Origin: Phycisphaerales bacterium UBA1910
Lineage (GTDB): Bacteria > Planctomycetota > Phycisphaerae > Phycisphaerales > UBA1924
Length of the DNA stretch: 16,478 bases
Direction of reading: 5' to 3'
NCBI GenBank assembly: GCA_002337545.1
Contig: DDGE01000031.1
Coordinates: 19,825-36,302 of the forward strand
This document shows, piece after piece, positions 6,542 to 14,019 of the stretch. The position numbers were made by a program, and so were the translations under genes. The notes below the pieces were generated by a model. The model ran no database searches and was not told the DNA's origin. It saw only the letters and a program-made list of their open reading frames with translations. Numbering within the stretch: the stretch's first letter is position 1; every line of letters starts with the position of its first letter.

Positions 6542-6888
6542 ATGAGCCCGGACCAGACGGCAACCTCGTCTTCAAGTGCGACTTCTGCAAGTCCGAGTGG
6601 GACATGCAGCGCCCCATGGTCGAGGGGCATCGCGGATCGTTGATCTGCGGGAACTGCCTCTCCATCGCGTTCATGGAGCTCGTGCACCTCGACACCGGGA
6701 TCGCCCCGCCGCGTGAGCAGGCGTGCGTCCTGTGCCTTGAAAACGAACGCGACGGGTTGCACTGGGTGAGCCCCGTGGACGACCAGGTCATCGCGTGCCG
6801 TCGCTGCATCAAGCAGAGCGCCGGGGTCCTGCACAAGGACCCGGAAATGCCATGGAAGAAGCCGCCGGACCCGAGGCACGACGGCTGA
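6538..6888 (+). CDS. Small zinc-finger protein with ClpX-like C4 motif and a second CxxC pair
   Basis: This 116-residue protein has four CxxC knuckles: CDFC (14-17), CGNC (37-40), CVLC (63-66) and CRRC (87-90). The first two, spaced by about 20 residues with KCDFCKSEWD...GSLICGNCLSIAF, resemble the N-terminal C4 zinc finger of ClpX, which recruits substrates and adaptors. Here it is not followed by an AAA+ ATPase. The second pair probably binds another zinc. The ATG at 6538 overlaps the exporter stop by four bases, so it is the last gene of that transcript. No function is known to me. It might be an adaptor or structural zinc protein, but only the metal-binding character is supported. Confidence 0.75.
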   Translation: MNEPGPDGNLVFKCDFCKSEWDMQRPMVEGHRGSLICGNCLSIAFMELVHLDTGIAPPREQACVLCLENERDGLHWVSPVDDQVIACRRCIKQSAGVLHKDPEMPWKKPPDPRHDG

Positions 6889-6892
6889 ACAC

Positions 6893-6908
6893 ACGCAACG
6901 GGTTGCGT
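6893..6908. terminator. Small hairpin after the zinc-finger gene (weak terminator candidate)
   Basis: ACGCAA and TTGCGT pair over six bases around a CGGG loop, starting five bases after the stop codon of the zinc-finger gene. No U-run follows on the plus strand, so any terminator role would be weak or Rho-assisted. The 128-base gap 6889-7016 holds no gene that I can see. Confidence 0.3.
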
Positions 6909-6923
6909 CTGATCACGATTCGC

Positions 6924-6941
6924 CCGCGCACGCGTGCGCGG
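6924..6941. repeat. Perfect 18-bp palindrome between convergent genes
   Basis: CCGCGCACGCGTGCGCGG is its own reverse complement. It lies in the gap between the plus-strand zinc-finger gene and the minus-strand FG-GAP gene. It could fold as a GC-rich hairpin in transcripts from either side and act as a bidirectional terminator or barrier, or it could be a protein-binding site. No T-rich tract flanks it. Confidence 0.5.
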
Positions 6942-7016
6942 TCACCTTCTCGGTATCAAGGATGAACACGACAACCCACCAAGCGGATCGGGTGTCACAC
7001 GCCTTTGCCAGTGTTC

Positions 7017-9335
7017 TCACTCAGTGCCCTGCCCGCAACCCGATGCGTAGGACTGCAGGAAGATCGACACATCAAAGAAGTTGAGCTCGCCGTTGAGATC
7101 GAAGTCCGCATCCAATGAGTTGGCAAGGTACGCAACCAGGAACTGCGAGACATCGAAAAAGGTCAAAGTACCGTCGTCGTTGAAATCCGCGAGACAATCG
7201 TCACCCGACTCACACTGGTTGAACAGCACCATGACCTCGTCGCTGTCATAGTTTGCGATCGCCAGGTCGGGGGATCCATCCAGATTGAGGTCGGCGCTCG
7301 ACAGACTGAAAGGCCGCTCGCCCGCGGTATAGCGAAGCTGCGTGCCGAATGTCCCGTCGCCGAGGTTGATGAACAGGCTGATGTCATCGCTGTCGTTGTT
7401 GGCCGCGGCGATGTCGACGACACTGTCGCCATTGAAATCCGCGGCCGCCAATCCGTACGGGTATCGGCCGGCCTCGTACAACGATTCCGCACCAAAGTTT
7501 CGATCGCCCAAGTTCTTCGTCACGCTCACATAACCCGAAACGCAGGCCGTGACAATATCCGGCAAGCCATCCCCGTCGAGATCAGCCACGACCGATTCCC
7601 ACGGAGAGGAAACCAACGGGAGATCCAAACGCCCGCTCATGTTCGCTTGGCCGTCGTTGAAACGAATCGTCAGTGTTGCATCTTGTTGGTTTGAAACGAT
7701 GACATCCGGGTGTCCGTCAAGGTCGAGGTCCCCGATCTGGACATAGACCGGGCCGTCGCCCACCAGGTAGCTCGACTGCTGGGCGAACGCGCCGGCCCCA
7801 TCATTGAGCAGCACCCAGAGCCGGTCACCCGATGCGGTTGTTGCGACGATATCGAGCGCGTTATCGTTGTTCATATCAACGACACGCACAGACCCGGGCC
7901 TGCCGCTGATCGGGAGCAGGGTCTTGGGTGCGAATGGATCGCTGTACACGATCGCGATCTCATCACTGTCAGCGATCGCGACAACCAGGTCGTTGAACCC
8001 GTCCGCGTCGAGGTCACCGATGTCTACGGATGTGGCCGCACCACTGAAGCTATACCCAAACTCAGAATCGAACCGTCCCGAGCCATCGTTGTAAAAAATA
8101 CTTGCGTTCCCGTACTGACCGGTCACGAGCAAATCGGGCGCATCGTCGCCATTGAAATCCGCGGTCCGCACATAGTTCGGGCGATTGATCTGATAGGGAT
8201 CGCCGGATTCGAAGCCCAATCCGCCTTTCCCCCTGAGGATGTGCAGATCGCCCGTGTAGTTGTTCGCGACGAGCATATCCAGAATCCCATCGCCGTCCGT
8301 GTCCGTGAAACGCACGCCAACCGGTTCGACGCCGACCCGGTGGGAGCCAACGAACGCATACCCACCGGAACCGTCGTTCTCGTAGACCCAGACAACCGAC
8401 TCTTCACGGAGTGTCAGTCCCAGGTCGAGATCGCCGTCACCGTCGATATCCACCAGGTCTCCGGACATCTCGTAATCAAATGTGAGATACTTCCCTGCTT
8501 GGGTATAACCACCATTGCCGTCGTTCAGATAGACCGCAAACAAGGAACGATGCACAACCAAGAGATCTTCCAACCCATCGTTGTTCAGGTCCCCGCTCTT
8601 CATCTCCCAGACGCAGCAGGCCTCGAATTCAAGAGCAGTCGGATCCGCGTATGTCCCATCCCCGTTGTTCATGAATACTTCGACACCGACAGGCTGCTGC
8701 TGCTGGGCAGACACGATCAGTTCATTGAATCCATCGTTGTTCAGATCCGTCGCGACGATCGCATCCGGTGCACGAACCGTGTCATACACAACCGGAGAAG
8801 CGAACTCGCCCTGACCCGTACCGAGGAGAACAGAGACGACATCATCTGTGAAACTCGTCACCGCGATATCGAGGATCTGATCGTTGTTGAGATCCGCGAC
8901 AAGGCCCTGGAACGGCGTATCGCCAACCGAATAGGTTCGTGTCACCGGGAACGGCGAGTTGAGGGTCACCCGCACCTGGCTAAACGAGGCATCGAAGATG
9001 ATGAAGTCATCATTCCCATCCCCGTCGAGATCGGCCACTTCCATCTCGGCAGGGCGGCTCCCCGCTGCTACATTCGTGGACGGGGTAAAGGTACCGTCAC
9101 CATTCCCGATGAGCACGCGGAGATACCCGCCAACCTCGATCGGGAGAACGATGTCGCGATGCCCGTCGCCGTTGAAATCACCGATTTCGACCTCGAAGGG
9201 TCGTATACCGACTTCGTACCGCTGATTCCCGAACACCTGGCCCTCACATACCTGCGCGTGCAGGTGCGAAACAGGAAACAGGTACAATGTGAGGATGGTG
9301 AGAATGATGCAAGGGCGCGATCTGCTGATCATCAT
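7017..9335 (-). CDS. Secreted FG-GAP/VCBS repeat protein with C-terminal dockerin-like domain
   Basis: The 772-residue protein starts with a signal peptide (basic MMISRSR, hydrophobic core, likely cleavage after HAQ at 28). From about residue 52 to 700 it has 14 repeats of about 48 residues, each carrying a DxDxDGxxD-type loop such as GDFNGDGHRDIVL, ADLDGDGNDDFII and ADLDGDGLPDIVT. These are FG-GAP/integrin-like calcium loops of a beta-propeller, and 14 repeats would make two seven-bladed propellers. The last 60 residues contain two dockerin-like EF-hand segments (DFNDDGTLTFFDVSQFL and DFDLNGELNFFDVSIFL) and end SGCGQGTE. AAGG before the ATG on the minus strand supports the start. Role is probably cell-surface or exported binding. 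The neighbouring beta-helix genes share the dockerin. Confidence 0.92.
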   Translation of the reverse strand: MMISRSRPCIILTILTLYLFPVSHLHAQVCEGQVFGNQRYEVGIRPFEVEIGDFNGDGHRDIVLPIEVGGYLRVLIGNGDGTFTPSTNVAAGSRPAEMEVADLDGDGNDDFIIFDASFSQVRVTLNSPFPVTRTYSVGDTPFQGLVADLNNDQILDIAVTSFTDDVVSVLLGTGQGEFASPVVYDTVRAPDAIVATDLNNDGFNELIVSAQQQQPVGVEVFMNNGDGTYADPTALEFEACCVWEMKSGDLNNDGLEDLLVVHRSLFAVYLNDGNGGYTQAGKYLTFDYEMSGDLVDIDGDGDLDLGLTLREESVVWVYENDGSGGYAFVGSHRVGVEPVGVRFTDTDGDGILDMLVANNYTGDLHILRGKGGLGFESGDPYQINRPNYVRTADFNGDDAPDLLVTGQYGNASIFYNDGSGRFDSEFGYSFSGAATSVDIGDLDADGFNDLVVAIADSDEIAIVYSDPFAPKTLLPISGRPGSVRVVDMNNDNALDIVATTASGDRLWVLLNDGAGAFAQQSSYLVGDGPVYVQIGDLDLDGHPDVIVSNQQDATLTIRFNDGQANMSGRLDLPLVSSPWESVVADLDGDGLPDIVTACVSGYVSVTKNLGDRNFGAESLYEAGRYPYGLAAADFNGDSVVDIAAANNDSDDISLFINLGDGTFGTQLRYTAGERPFSLSSADLNLDGSPDLAIANYDSDEVMVLFNQCESGDDCLADFNDDGTLTFFDVSQFLVAYLANSLDADFDLNGELNFFDVSIFLQSYASGCGQGTE

Positions 9336-9382
9336 GGATTACCTTATCAATGGGTCAGGCGTTCAGAACTCGAATCCTGATG

Positions 9383-9410
9383 ATCATAAAGGCCCACCAG
9401 GAATCGTAAA
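9383..9410 (-). promoter_or_regulatory. Candidate promoter for the FG-GAP gene
   Basis: Read on the minus strand, TTTACG (9410-9405) and TATGAT (9388-9383) are separated by 16 bases. The -10 matches TATAAT at five of six positions and the -35 matches at four of six. The start point would be about 40 bases upstream of the ATG at 9335. The promoter lies directly after a T-rich terminator-like sequence downstream of tRNA-Ser. Confidence 0.5.
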
Positions 9411-9411
9411 G

Positions 9412-9430
9412 AAAAAAGCCCGGCATCCGG
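9412..9430 (-). terminator. Weak intrinsic terminator downstream of tRNA-Ser
   Basis: On the minus strand the sequence reads CCGGATGCCGGGC followed by six T. A four-base CCGG/CCGG stem with an ATG loop precedes the T-run. The stem is short, so efficiency is uncertain, but position between the tRNA and the FG-GAP promoter makes sense for ending the tRNA transcript. Confidence 0.45.
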
Positions 9431-9457
9431 TCATTTTCCCGATGCAGAGCTTTCAGA

Positions 9458-9478
9458 GGCGCGTTCACTGAACACGCC
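9458..9478. repeat. Imperfect inverted repeat 3' of tRNA-Ser
   Basis: GGCG-c-GTTCA and TGAAC-a-CGCC form a near-perfect dyad (nine of ten pairs) around a single C, eleven bases beyond the tRNA 3' end on the minus strand. It may help define the tRNA precursor's 3' end. I see no integrase or direct repeat, so there is no support for an attachment site. Confidence 0.4.
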
Positions 9479-9489
9479 TGATTGTAAAA

Positions 9490-9576
9490 CGGTGCGGGTG
9501 GGATTCGAACCCACGGACCCCTTTCAGAGTCACTCGATTTCAAGTCGAGCGCCTTCAACCGCTCAGCCACCGCACC
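9490..9576 (-). tRNA. tRNA-Ser (anticodon UGA)
   Basis: On the minus strand the acceptor stem GGTGCGG/CCGCACC closes. The anticodon arm is CTCGA-CTTGAAA-TCGAG (anticodon TGA at 9542-9540), the T arm is GTGGG-TTCGAAT-CCCAC, and a long variable arm (GACTC-TGAAA-GGGGTC) marks a class II tRNA. The discriminator is G, as expected for serine. CCA is not encoded: the bases after the discriminator are TTTT, so CCA would have to be added by the nucleotidyltransferase. Confidence 0.95.
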
Positions 9577-9590
9577 AATGGGTGAATCAG

Positions 9591-9619
9591 AGTCTATTCC
9601 ACAACTCCGCTCGGGTCAT
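9591..9619 (-). promoter_or_regulatory. Candidate promoter for tRNA-Ser
   Basis: On the minus strand, ATGACC (9619-9614) and TAGACT (9596-9591) are separated by 17 bases. A start about seven bases further would leave a leader of about eight bases before the tRNA 5' end at 9576, which is normal for tRNA precursors. Confidence 0.5.
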
Positions 9620-9692
9620 CCAGACGCCAAAAGCTTCGATTATCGGCCCAAGAAAACAGGGTGCGATCGGGCGCGAGGATGCCAGTTCACGC

Positions 9693-9721
9693 TTGGGTAT
9701 ATATCCATATACCTGTACACT
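9693..9721 (+). promoter_or_regulatory. Candidate promoter with embedded palindrome upstream of the beta-helix gene pair
   Basis: TTGGGT (9693-9698) and TACACT (9716-9721) are 17 bases apart, with the first beta-helix ATG at 9748. Nested in the spacer, GGTATAT (9696-9702) and ATATACC (9707-9713) form a perfect seven-base-arm inverted repeat around ATCC. A regulator bound there would block RNA polymerase, so it is a plausible operator. This A/T-rich patch stands out from its GC-rich surroundings. Confidence 0.4.
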
Positions 9722-9747
9722 GGTGGCCCACATGCGGGGGATTTTGT

Positions 9748-11184
9748 ATGCGTTTCAACTTCATGCTGGCTGCACTGATCACCATGGTCACGAGCTGCAC
9801 TTGCGCCAACGCCGGGTTCATCCGGGTCGGACCCGATCCGGACGATGACTACGCCACGATCTCGGAAGCCATCGACAACGCGGGCAGCTTCCTCACATAC
9901 ATCTACATCGACCCCGGCGTCTACACCGAGAATCTGGTGATTCACGACAAACAGATCAGCTTCTACGCGGCTGGCGACGGAGAGGTCATCATCGACGGCG
10001 GCTTTGCCGACCGCACCGTGTTCATCACCGGCGACAGCTTCATCGAGTTCCGCTCGATCACCATCGCCAACGGGTTCACCACCGGGCAGGGCGCTGGAGT
10101 GTATGTTGGATCCAACTGCAATGTGTATCTCTCCGATTGTCTTGTGCGGAATAACGAAGCCCTGACCAACGGCGGCGGGGTCTCGGTGGTCGGCAGACTC
10201 TCCGCAACACGAACCATATTTCAACACAACTCTGCGACGATATTCGGCGGCGGGGTTCACCTGGAATCCATCTCCGATCCGGGGCTCCACGACATCACAG
10301 ACTGCCAGTTCATCGACAACGACGCGGAAGATGGCGGCGGGCTCTCGATCCGTGAGCAGAGTTCCGGCCCAACCCTTCAGGGGTGTACATTCAACAACAA
10401 CCTCGCGACTCGGCGGGGCGGGGCGATCGCGCTGCTCGGCAGCCCCACAAATACCGGTCGCCTCTACCCGGTCGGTTGTCTCTTTACGGAGAACGCCGCG
10501 GAGGAGCGGGGCGGGGCGATCTGGGTGTCGCAACTCGACCGGTGCATCGCTCGCAACTGCATCTTTTCGATGAACCAGAGCACGGGCCTTGGCGGCGCGG
10601 TCAGCGTGGATACCGAGTTCACCGCGATCGCGTGCACTTTCGTGACCAACTCCGCGGACGACCCGATCGGCGAGACCTTCCATGGGCGCAACAGCGACGC
10701 CATGATCCAGGTCTCGGGCTCGATCGTCCTCAACGACAGCCCACAGACATTCGCAGGAGACGGGGCCTTCGTGGTTGATCATTCGATCCTGACCGGCGCG
10801 GACACCACGCACCCCGATGACCCGGGCGTGTTTGATGCGGATCCCCGGTTCGTGGACCCGGACGGGCTCGATGCTGACCCGACCAACGACTTCGCGCTGC
10901 GGTCGGATTCGCCGGCCATCGACGCGGGGAACGCCCAGGCGGGCGAGGGGAATCAAGCGATCTACCTGCTCAACGAGGACTTCGCGGGCAACCACCGGAT
11001 CTACAACGACCCCGATACGCCGGACACCGGCCTGAACCTCTGGGGGCGTGCCATCGACATGGGCGCCCATGAGTATCACGCGCCCGATGTCGAGGTGTGC
11101 GAGGCCGACCTGAACGGCGACGGTGTGCTCAACTTCTTCGATGTGTCTGTGTTCCTCTCCAGCTTCAGCGCGGGGTGCCCATGA
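9748..11184 (+). CDS. Secreted right-handed parallel beta-helix protein with choice-of-anchor-Q-like end and dockerin (first of a tandem pair)
   Basis: The 478-residue protein begins with an export signal (MRFNFMLAALITMVTSC, with possible cleavage at ANA/GF or lipid attachment at Cys17, since VTSC fits a loose lipobox). Residues about 70-350 are repeated beta-helix coils of the form CxFxxNxAxxxGGG (e.g. DCQFIDNDAEDGGG, GCTFNNNLATRRGG, GCLFTENAAEERGG). A DPDGLDADPTNDF...SPAIDAGN...DMGAHEY stretch matches the choice-of-anchor Q pattern. The last 26 residues are a dockerin-like EF-hand ending SAGCP. A GGGGGA purine run seven bases before ATG 9748 sets the start. It is probably a surface or polysaccharide-contacting protein. 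No catalytic residues can be identified. It overlaps its downstream paralogue by four bases. Confidence 0.9.
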   Translation: MRFNFMLAALITMVTSCTCANAGFIRVGPDPDDDYATISEAIDNAGSFLTYIYIDPGVYTENLVIHDKQISFYAAGDGEVIIDGGFADRTVFITGDSFIEFRSITIANGFTTGQGAGVYVGSNCNVYLSDCLVRNNEALTNGGGVSVVGRLSATRTIFQHNSATIFGGGVHLESISDPGLHDITDCQFIDNDAEDGGGLSIREQSSGPTLQGCTFNNNLATRRGGAIALLGSPTNTGRLYPVGCLFTENAAEERGGAIWVSQLDRCIARNCIFSMNQSTGLGGAVSVDTEFTAIACTFVTNSADDPIGETFHGRNSDAMIQVSGSIVLNDSPQTFAGDGAFVVDHSILTGADTTHPDDPGVFDADPRFVDPDGLDADPTNDFALRSDSPAIDAGNAQAGEGNQAIYLLNEDFAGNHRIYNDPDTPDTGLNLWGRAIDMGAHEYHAPDVEVCEADLNGDGVLNFFDVSVFLSSFSAGCP

Positions 11185-12611
11185 TGCATATAGAACGATA
11201 CATGCTGATCGCGGCGATGATGGTGCTCTCGATCGTCAGCGGCGTGCAGGCCGACATCGTCACCGTCGGGGCCAACGGCGAGGACTACGCGACGATCAAC
11301 GATGCGATCAACGCGACCGTGGACGGCGATGAGATCGTCATCTCCGCTGGGGTATACCCCGAGCAGCTGGCATTTCAGGATCAGAAACGGACGATCCGAT
11401 CCGCAGGCAACGGCGAGGTCATTATCTCAGGGCAGAACGCGTACACACCGGTCCGCGCGGGCGGCGCCGAGTGCCACATCGTCCTCGATTCGATCACGAT
11501 CCGCGACGGGTACAGCCTGTTCACCGCAGGCGGGATATCGATCCACGGCTCCGCGTTCGTCGAGATCGTCAACTGCATCATCGAAGACAACTACGCGGGC
11601 GAGCAGGGCGGCGGGATCTATTGCGAAGCAAGCGCGGTCATCCGCAACTCGGTGATCCGAAACAACATCGCGGGTGACGCGGGCGGAGGCGCCGCGACCC
11701 AGATCATTTCGGGTGAGGCACGCTTTATCGAGTGCGTGTTTGATGACAACCAGGCCGTCCACGGCGGCGGGTTCTCCTCCGCCGACATCGGCGAAGCGGT
11801 CTTCCTCGACCGTTGCCGCTTCACGGCCAATACCGCCACACAACGCGGTGGCGCGGTCGCCGTTCTCGGTACTGTCTCCGAGCAGGCCATCCTCACCGCG
11901 CAGTCGTGCATCTTTGAGCACAACGCTGCAGACGAGCACGGCGGGGCCGTGTGGGTCACCTACAACGACATGTTCAACGCCATCGCGTGCCTCTTCGCAC
12001 GCAACGAGGCGCAGCTCTACGGCGCGGCCATCAGCACCGACGAATGGGTCAACGCGCTCAACTGCACCTTCGCGGACAACCGGACCGTCGCACCGGGCGT
12101 CCCCGATACCTTCAGCGGAAACCGGGCTGAGGCGTTCTTTGTAATCCGCTCAAGCATCATCACGAACGAACACACCCAGTCGTGGCGCGGGCAGGGTAAC
12201 TTCGCGGTTCGCTATTCGCTGCTCCCCGCGGCAGACGACCCGGATGGCGGCGGGTTCGACAACATCCACGATGACCCGCTGTACCGCGACCCGGACGGGC
12301 TCGACGCGGACCCGGACAACGACTTCGACATCCTCGCCGGCTCACCCGTGATCGATCGCGCCAACGCACTCGAATCCTTCAACGGGATCGATTTGCTCGG
12401 CGTGCAGACCGATCTGCTCGGTCGCAACCGTCTTGTTGACGACCCGGATACGACGAACGAGGGGATCGTCATCTGGGACGGTGTCATGGACATTGGTGCC
12501 TTCGAATACAACCTCGAGCCCGCATGCGTCGCGGACTTCACCAAGGACGGCGTGCTCGACTTCTTCGATGTGTCCGCGTTCCTCACCGCGTTCAACGCGG
12601 GCTGCCCGTAA
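11181..12611 (+). CDS. Secreted right-handed parallel beta-helix protein with choice-of-anchor-Q-like end and dockerin (second of a tandem pair)
   Basis: This 476-residue paralogue follows the same plan. It has a signal peptide (MMHIERYMLIAAMMVLSIVS, likely cut after VQA), an N-terminal GEDYATINDAIN segment like DDYATISEAID in its neighbour, beta-helix coils (NCIIEDNYAGEQGGG, RCRFTANTATQRGG, SCIFEHNAADEHGG), DPDGLDADPDNDF, a DIGAFEY end, and a dockerin-like tail (DFTKDGVLDFFDVSAFL) ending NAGCP. The start ATG overlaps the previous stop; a second ATG directly follows, so 11184 is also possible. Shared length and motif order indicate tandem duplication followed by strong divergence. It converges with the O-antigen-ligase-type gene, with a 20-base overlap of coding ends. 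Confidence 0.9.
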   Translation: MMHIERYMLIAAMMVLSIVSGVQADIVTVGANGEDYATINDAINATVDGDEIVISAGVYPEQLAFQDQKRTIRSAGNGEVIISGQNAYTPVRAGGAECHIVLDSITIRDGYSLFTAGGISIHGSAFVEIVNCIIEDNYAGEQGGGIYCEASAVIRNSVIRNNIAGDAGGGAATQIISGEARFIECVFDDNQAVHGGGFSSADIGEAVFLDRCRFTANTATQRGGAVAVLGTVSEQAILTAQSCIFEHNAADEHGGAVWVTYNDMFNAIACLFARNEAQLYGAAISTDEWVNALNCTFADNRTVAPGVPDTFSGNRAEAFFVIRSSIITNEHTQSWRGQGNFAVRYSLLPAADDPDGGGFDNIHDDPLYRDPDGLDADPDNDFDILAGSPVIDRANALESFNGIDLLGVQTDLLGRNRLVDDPDTTNEGIVIWDGVMDIGAFEYNLEPACVADFTKDGVLDFFDVSAFLTAFNAGCP

Positions 12612-13953
12612 GCCCACGCGTCAATCCCGCGCCCGGGGCGTACGCGGGGCACAACCCGATCAGCACCCCGAGCATCGCCACGGACTGGGCGTTGATCTGC
12701 ACGCAATCCGTCAACGACGCGAGCATCAACCCCACGATCGCCAGCATGGGCCCCATCGCGTACGGGCTCGCGCCTGGGCGGGTCCCCCACCGGTACGCGT
12801 TCACGAGCACGACCACCATCAGGACCACCCAGAGCACCCCGCCGACGATCCCGAGGGTCGCGAGGATATGCAGCGACGCGTTGTGCGCGTGCGCCCCATA
12901 CGCCTGGCTCTGCGAGGCGCACCATTCTTCGTACGCACCCGTGCCGACGCCTTGGACCGGGTGAGAGCTGAACGCGCTGATCGCTTCCTGCGCCATCCGC
13001 ACGCGCCTGCCCGAGTATGAGCTGTAATCCCCCGTCTCCATCTCGCGGAGTTCGGCGCGGGTCTCGTTGATGCGGATCATGATCGAATCGCGGATCACAA
13101 ACCCCGTGACCCCTACGAGCACGGCACCGATCGCGCCGACGAGCGCGATGCGTTTGAATGGGACACGCCGAACGAAGAGCATGAACGCGACACCGATCAA
13201 GCACAGCAAGAACGCGGCCCCCCATGCACCGCGGGTCCCGGTTGCCAGCACCCCGATCGCGGATATGCTCAGCCCAGCGACCCCGACCCATCGCGTCCTG
13301 CCGGATCCCCACAACGCCGCGGGGATGTGCAATCCCATCGCCGCCACCAGGATCCCGCCACCCACGACCGGATGCCACCAACCCGCGATGCGTCCCTCGT
13401 GGTTCTCGACGAGTGATGCGATCGGTTCGATCCCGAACCCGTTCAACGCGTCGAGCACCTGCCCGAGCTGTCCCATCGCGATCCCGATGCACATCGCGCC
13501 GATCAGTATGGCCCGTTTCTCGATCAACGGGAACAGGAACCCGATCGCGAACAGCCAGCGGAGCGCCCCCATCTCCTCGAGCCCCTGCGCCCGATCCTCG
13601 GACCAGATCAGCCCAAGACCCATCCACGCGAGCAGCGCGATCGAAACAAGCACACTCGGCTGCCCGAATCCATGGATCCAGATCGGGAAGGTGTTGATCA
13701 CCCGCACGAAGAAGAACACGAACAACGGGATCATCGCGATTTCCGTCATCGTGATCGGTCCGAAAAGGCAGATCAGACCCAGCACCCCCAGGATCAGCAT
13801 CACCCGATCCCCGATCGCATCCCGACGATGCATGCGTTCAAATGCGGCGTCGCAGCCCTCTCGGTCAATGTACGAACCCGTTACGAAGCCGATACACGCG
13901 CTCAAAAACCCATCTGGACGCTGGGAATCGGGGTTGGAAGCGGCTTTGGGCAT
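12592..13953 (-). CDS. O-antigen ligase / polymerase-family membrane protein (Wzy_C type)
   Basis: The 453-residue protein is strongly hydrophobic, with about ten or more membrane helices from residue 51 to 437. The family signature is visible: a TRGAW motif after a helix (240-244), then a large extracytoplasmic loop (about 290-358) containing basic GRRVRMAQEAI, GVGTGAYEEW (335-344) and the HAHN motif (355-358) before the next helix. In WaaL and Wzy enzymes the Arg and His of this loop act in transferring undecaprenyl-linked glycans to lipid A core or in chain polymerisation. The start at 13953 is the best ATG, but its GGAG motif is 12 bases away, so the N-terminus is less certain. No other polysaccharide gene is adjacent. 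It is transcribed divergently from the Gln-rich membrane protein. Confidence 0.88.
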   Translation of the reverse strand: MPKAASNPDSQRPDGFLSACIGFVTGSYIDREGCDAAFERMHRRDAIGDRVMLILGVLGLICLFGPITMTEIAMIPLFVFFFVRVINTFPIWIHGFGQPSVLVSIALLAWMGLGLIWSEDRAQGLEEMGALRWLFAIGFLFPLIEKRAILIGAMCIGIAMGQLGQVLDALNGFGIEPIASLVENHEGRIAGWWHPVVGGGILVAAMGLHIPAALWGSGRTRWVGVAGLSISAIGVLATGTRGAWGAAFLLCLIGVAFMLFVRRVPFKRIALVGAIGAVLVGVTGFVIRDSIMIRINETRAELREMETGDYSSYSGRRVRMAQEAISAFSSHPVQGVGTGAYEEWCASQSQAYGAHAHNASLHILATLGIVGGVLWVVLMVVVLVNAYRWGTRPGASPYAMGPMLAIVGLMLASLTDCVQINAQSVAMLGVLIGLCPAYAPGAGLTRGLTGSPR

Positions 13954-14019
13954 CTGGTCGCGGATCTCCGGAGCAACCCGGAATCCCGGGTTCGGTATGA
14001 TACAACGGGCAGAATATGC

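Noticed and set aside
7200..9200. Regularly spaced similar sequence blocks suggesting a repeat array such as CRISPR
   Set aside because: The blocks are the degenerate Asp-rich codons of the FG-GAP repeats, in frame with the protein and not identical enough for CRISPR repeats.
7710..9380. A 556-codon plus-strand open frame opposite the FG-GAP gene
   Set aside because: The minus strand has a signal peptide, 14 regular repeats and a dockerin. The opposite frame mirrors the repeats and has no features of its own.
9458..9576. tRNA-Ser with a nearby inverted repeat as an integration site
   Set aside because: No integrase, no duplicated tRNA 3' end and no change in gene style is seen on either side.
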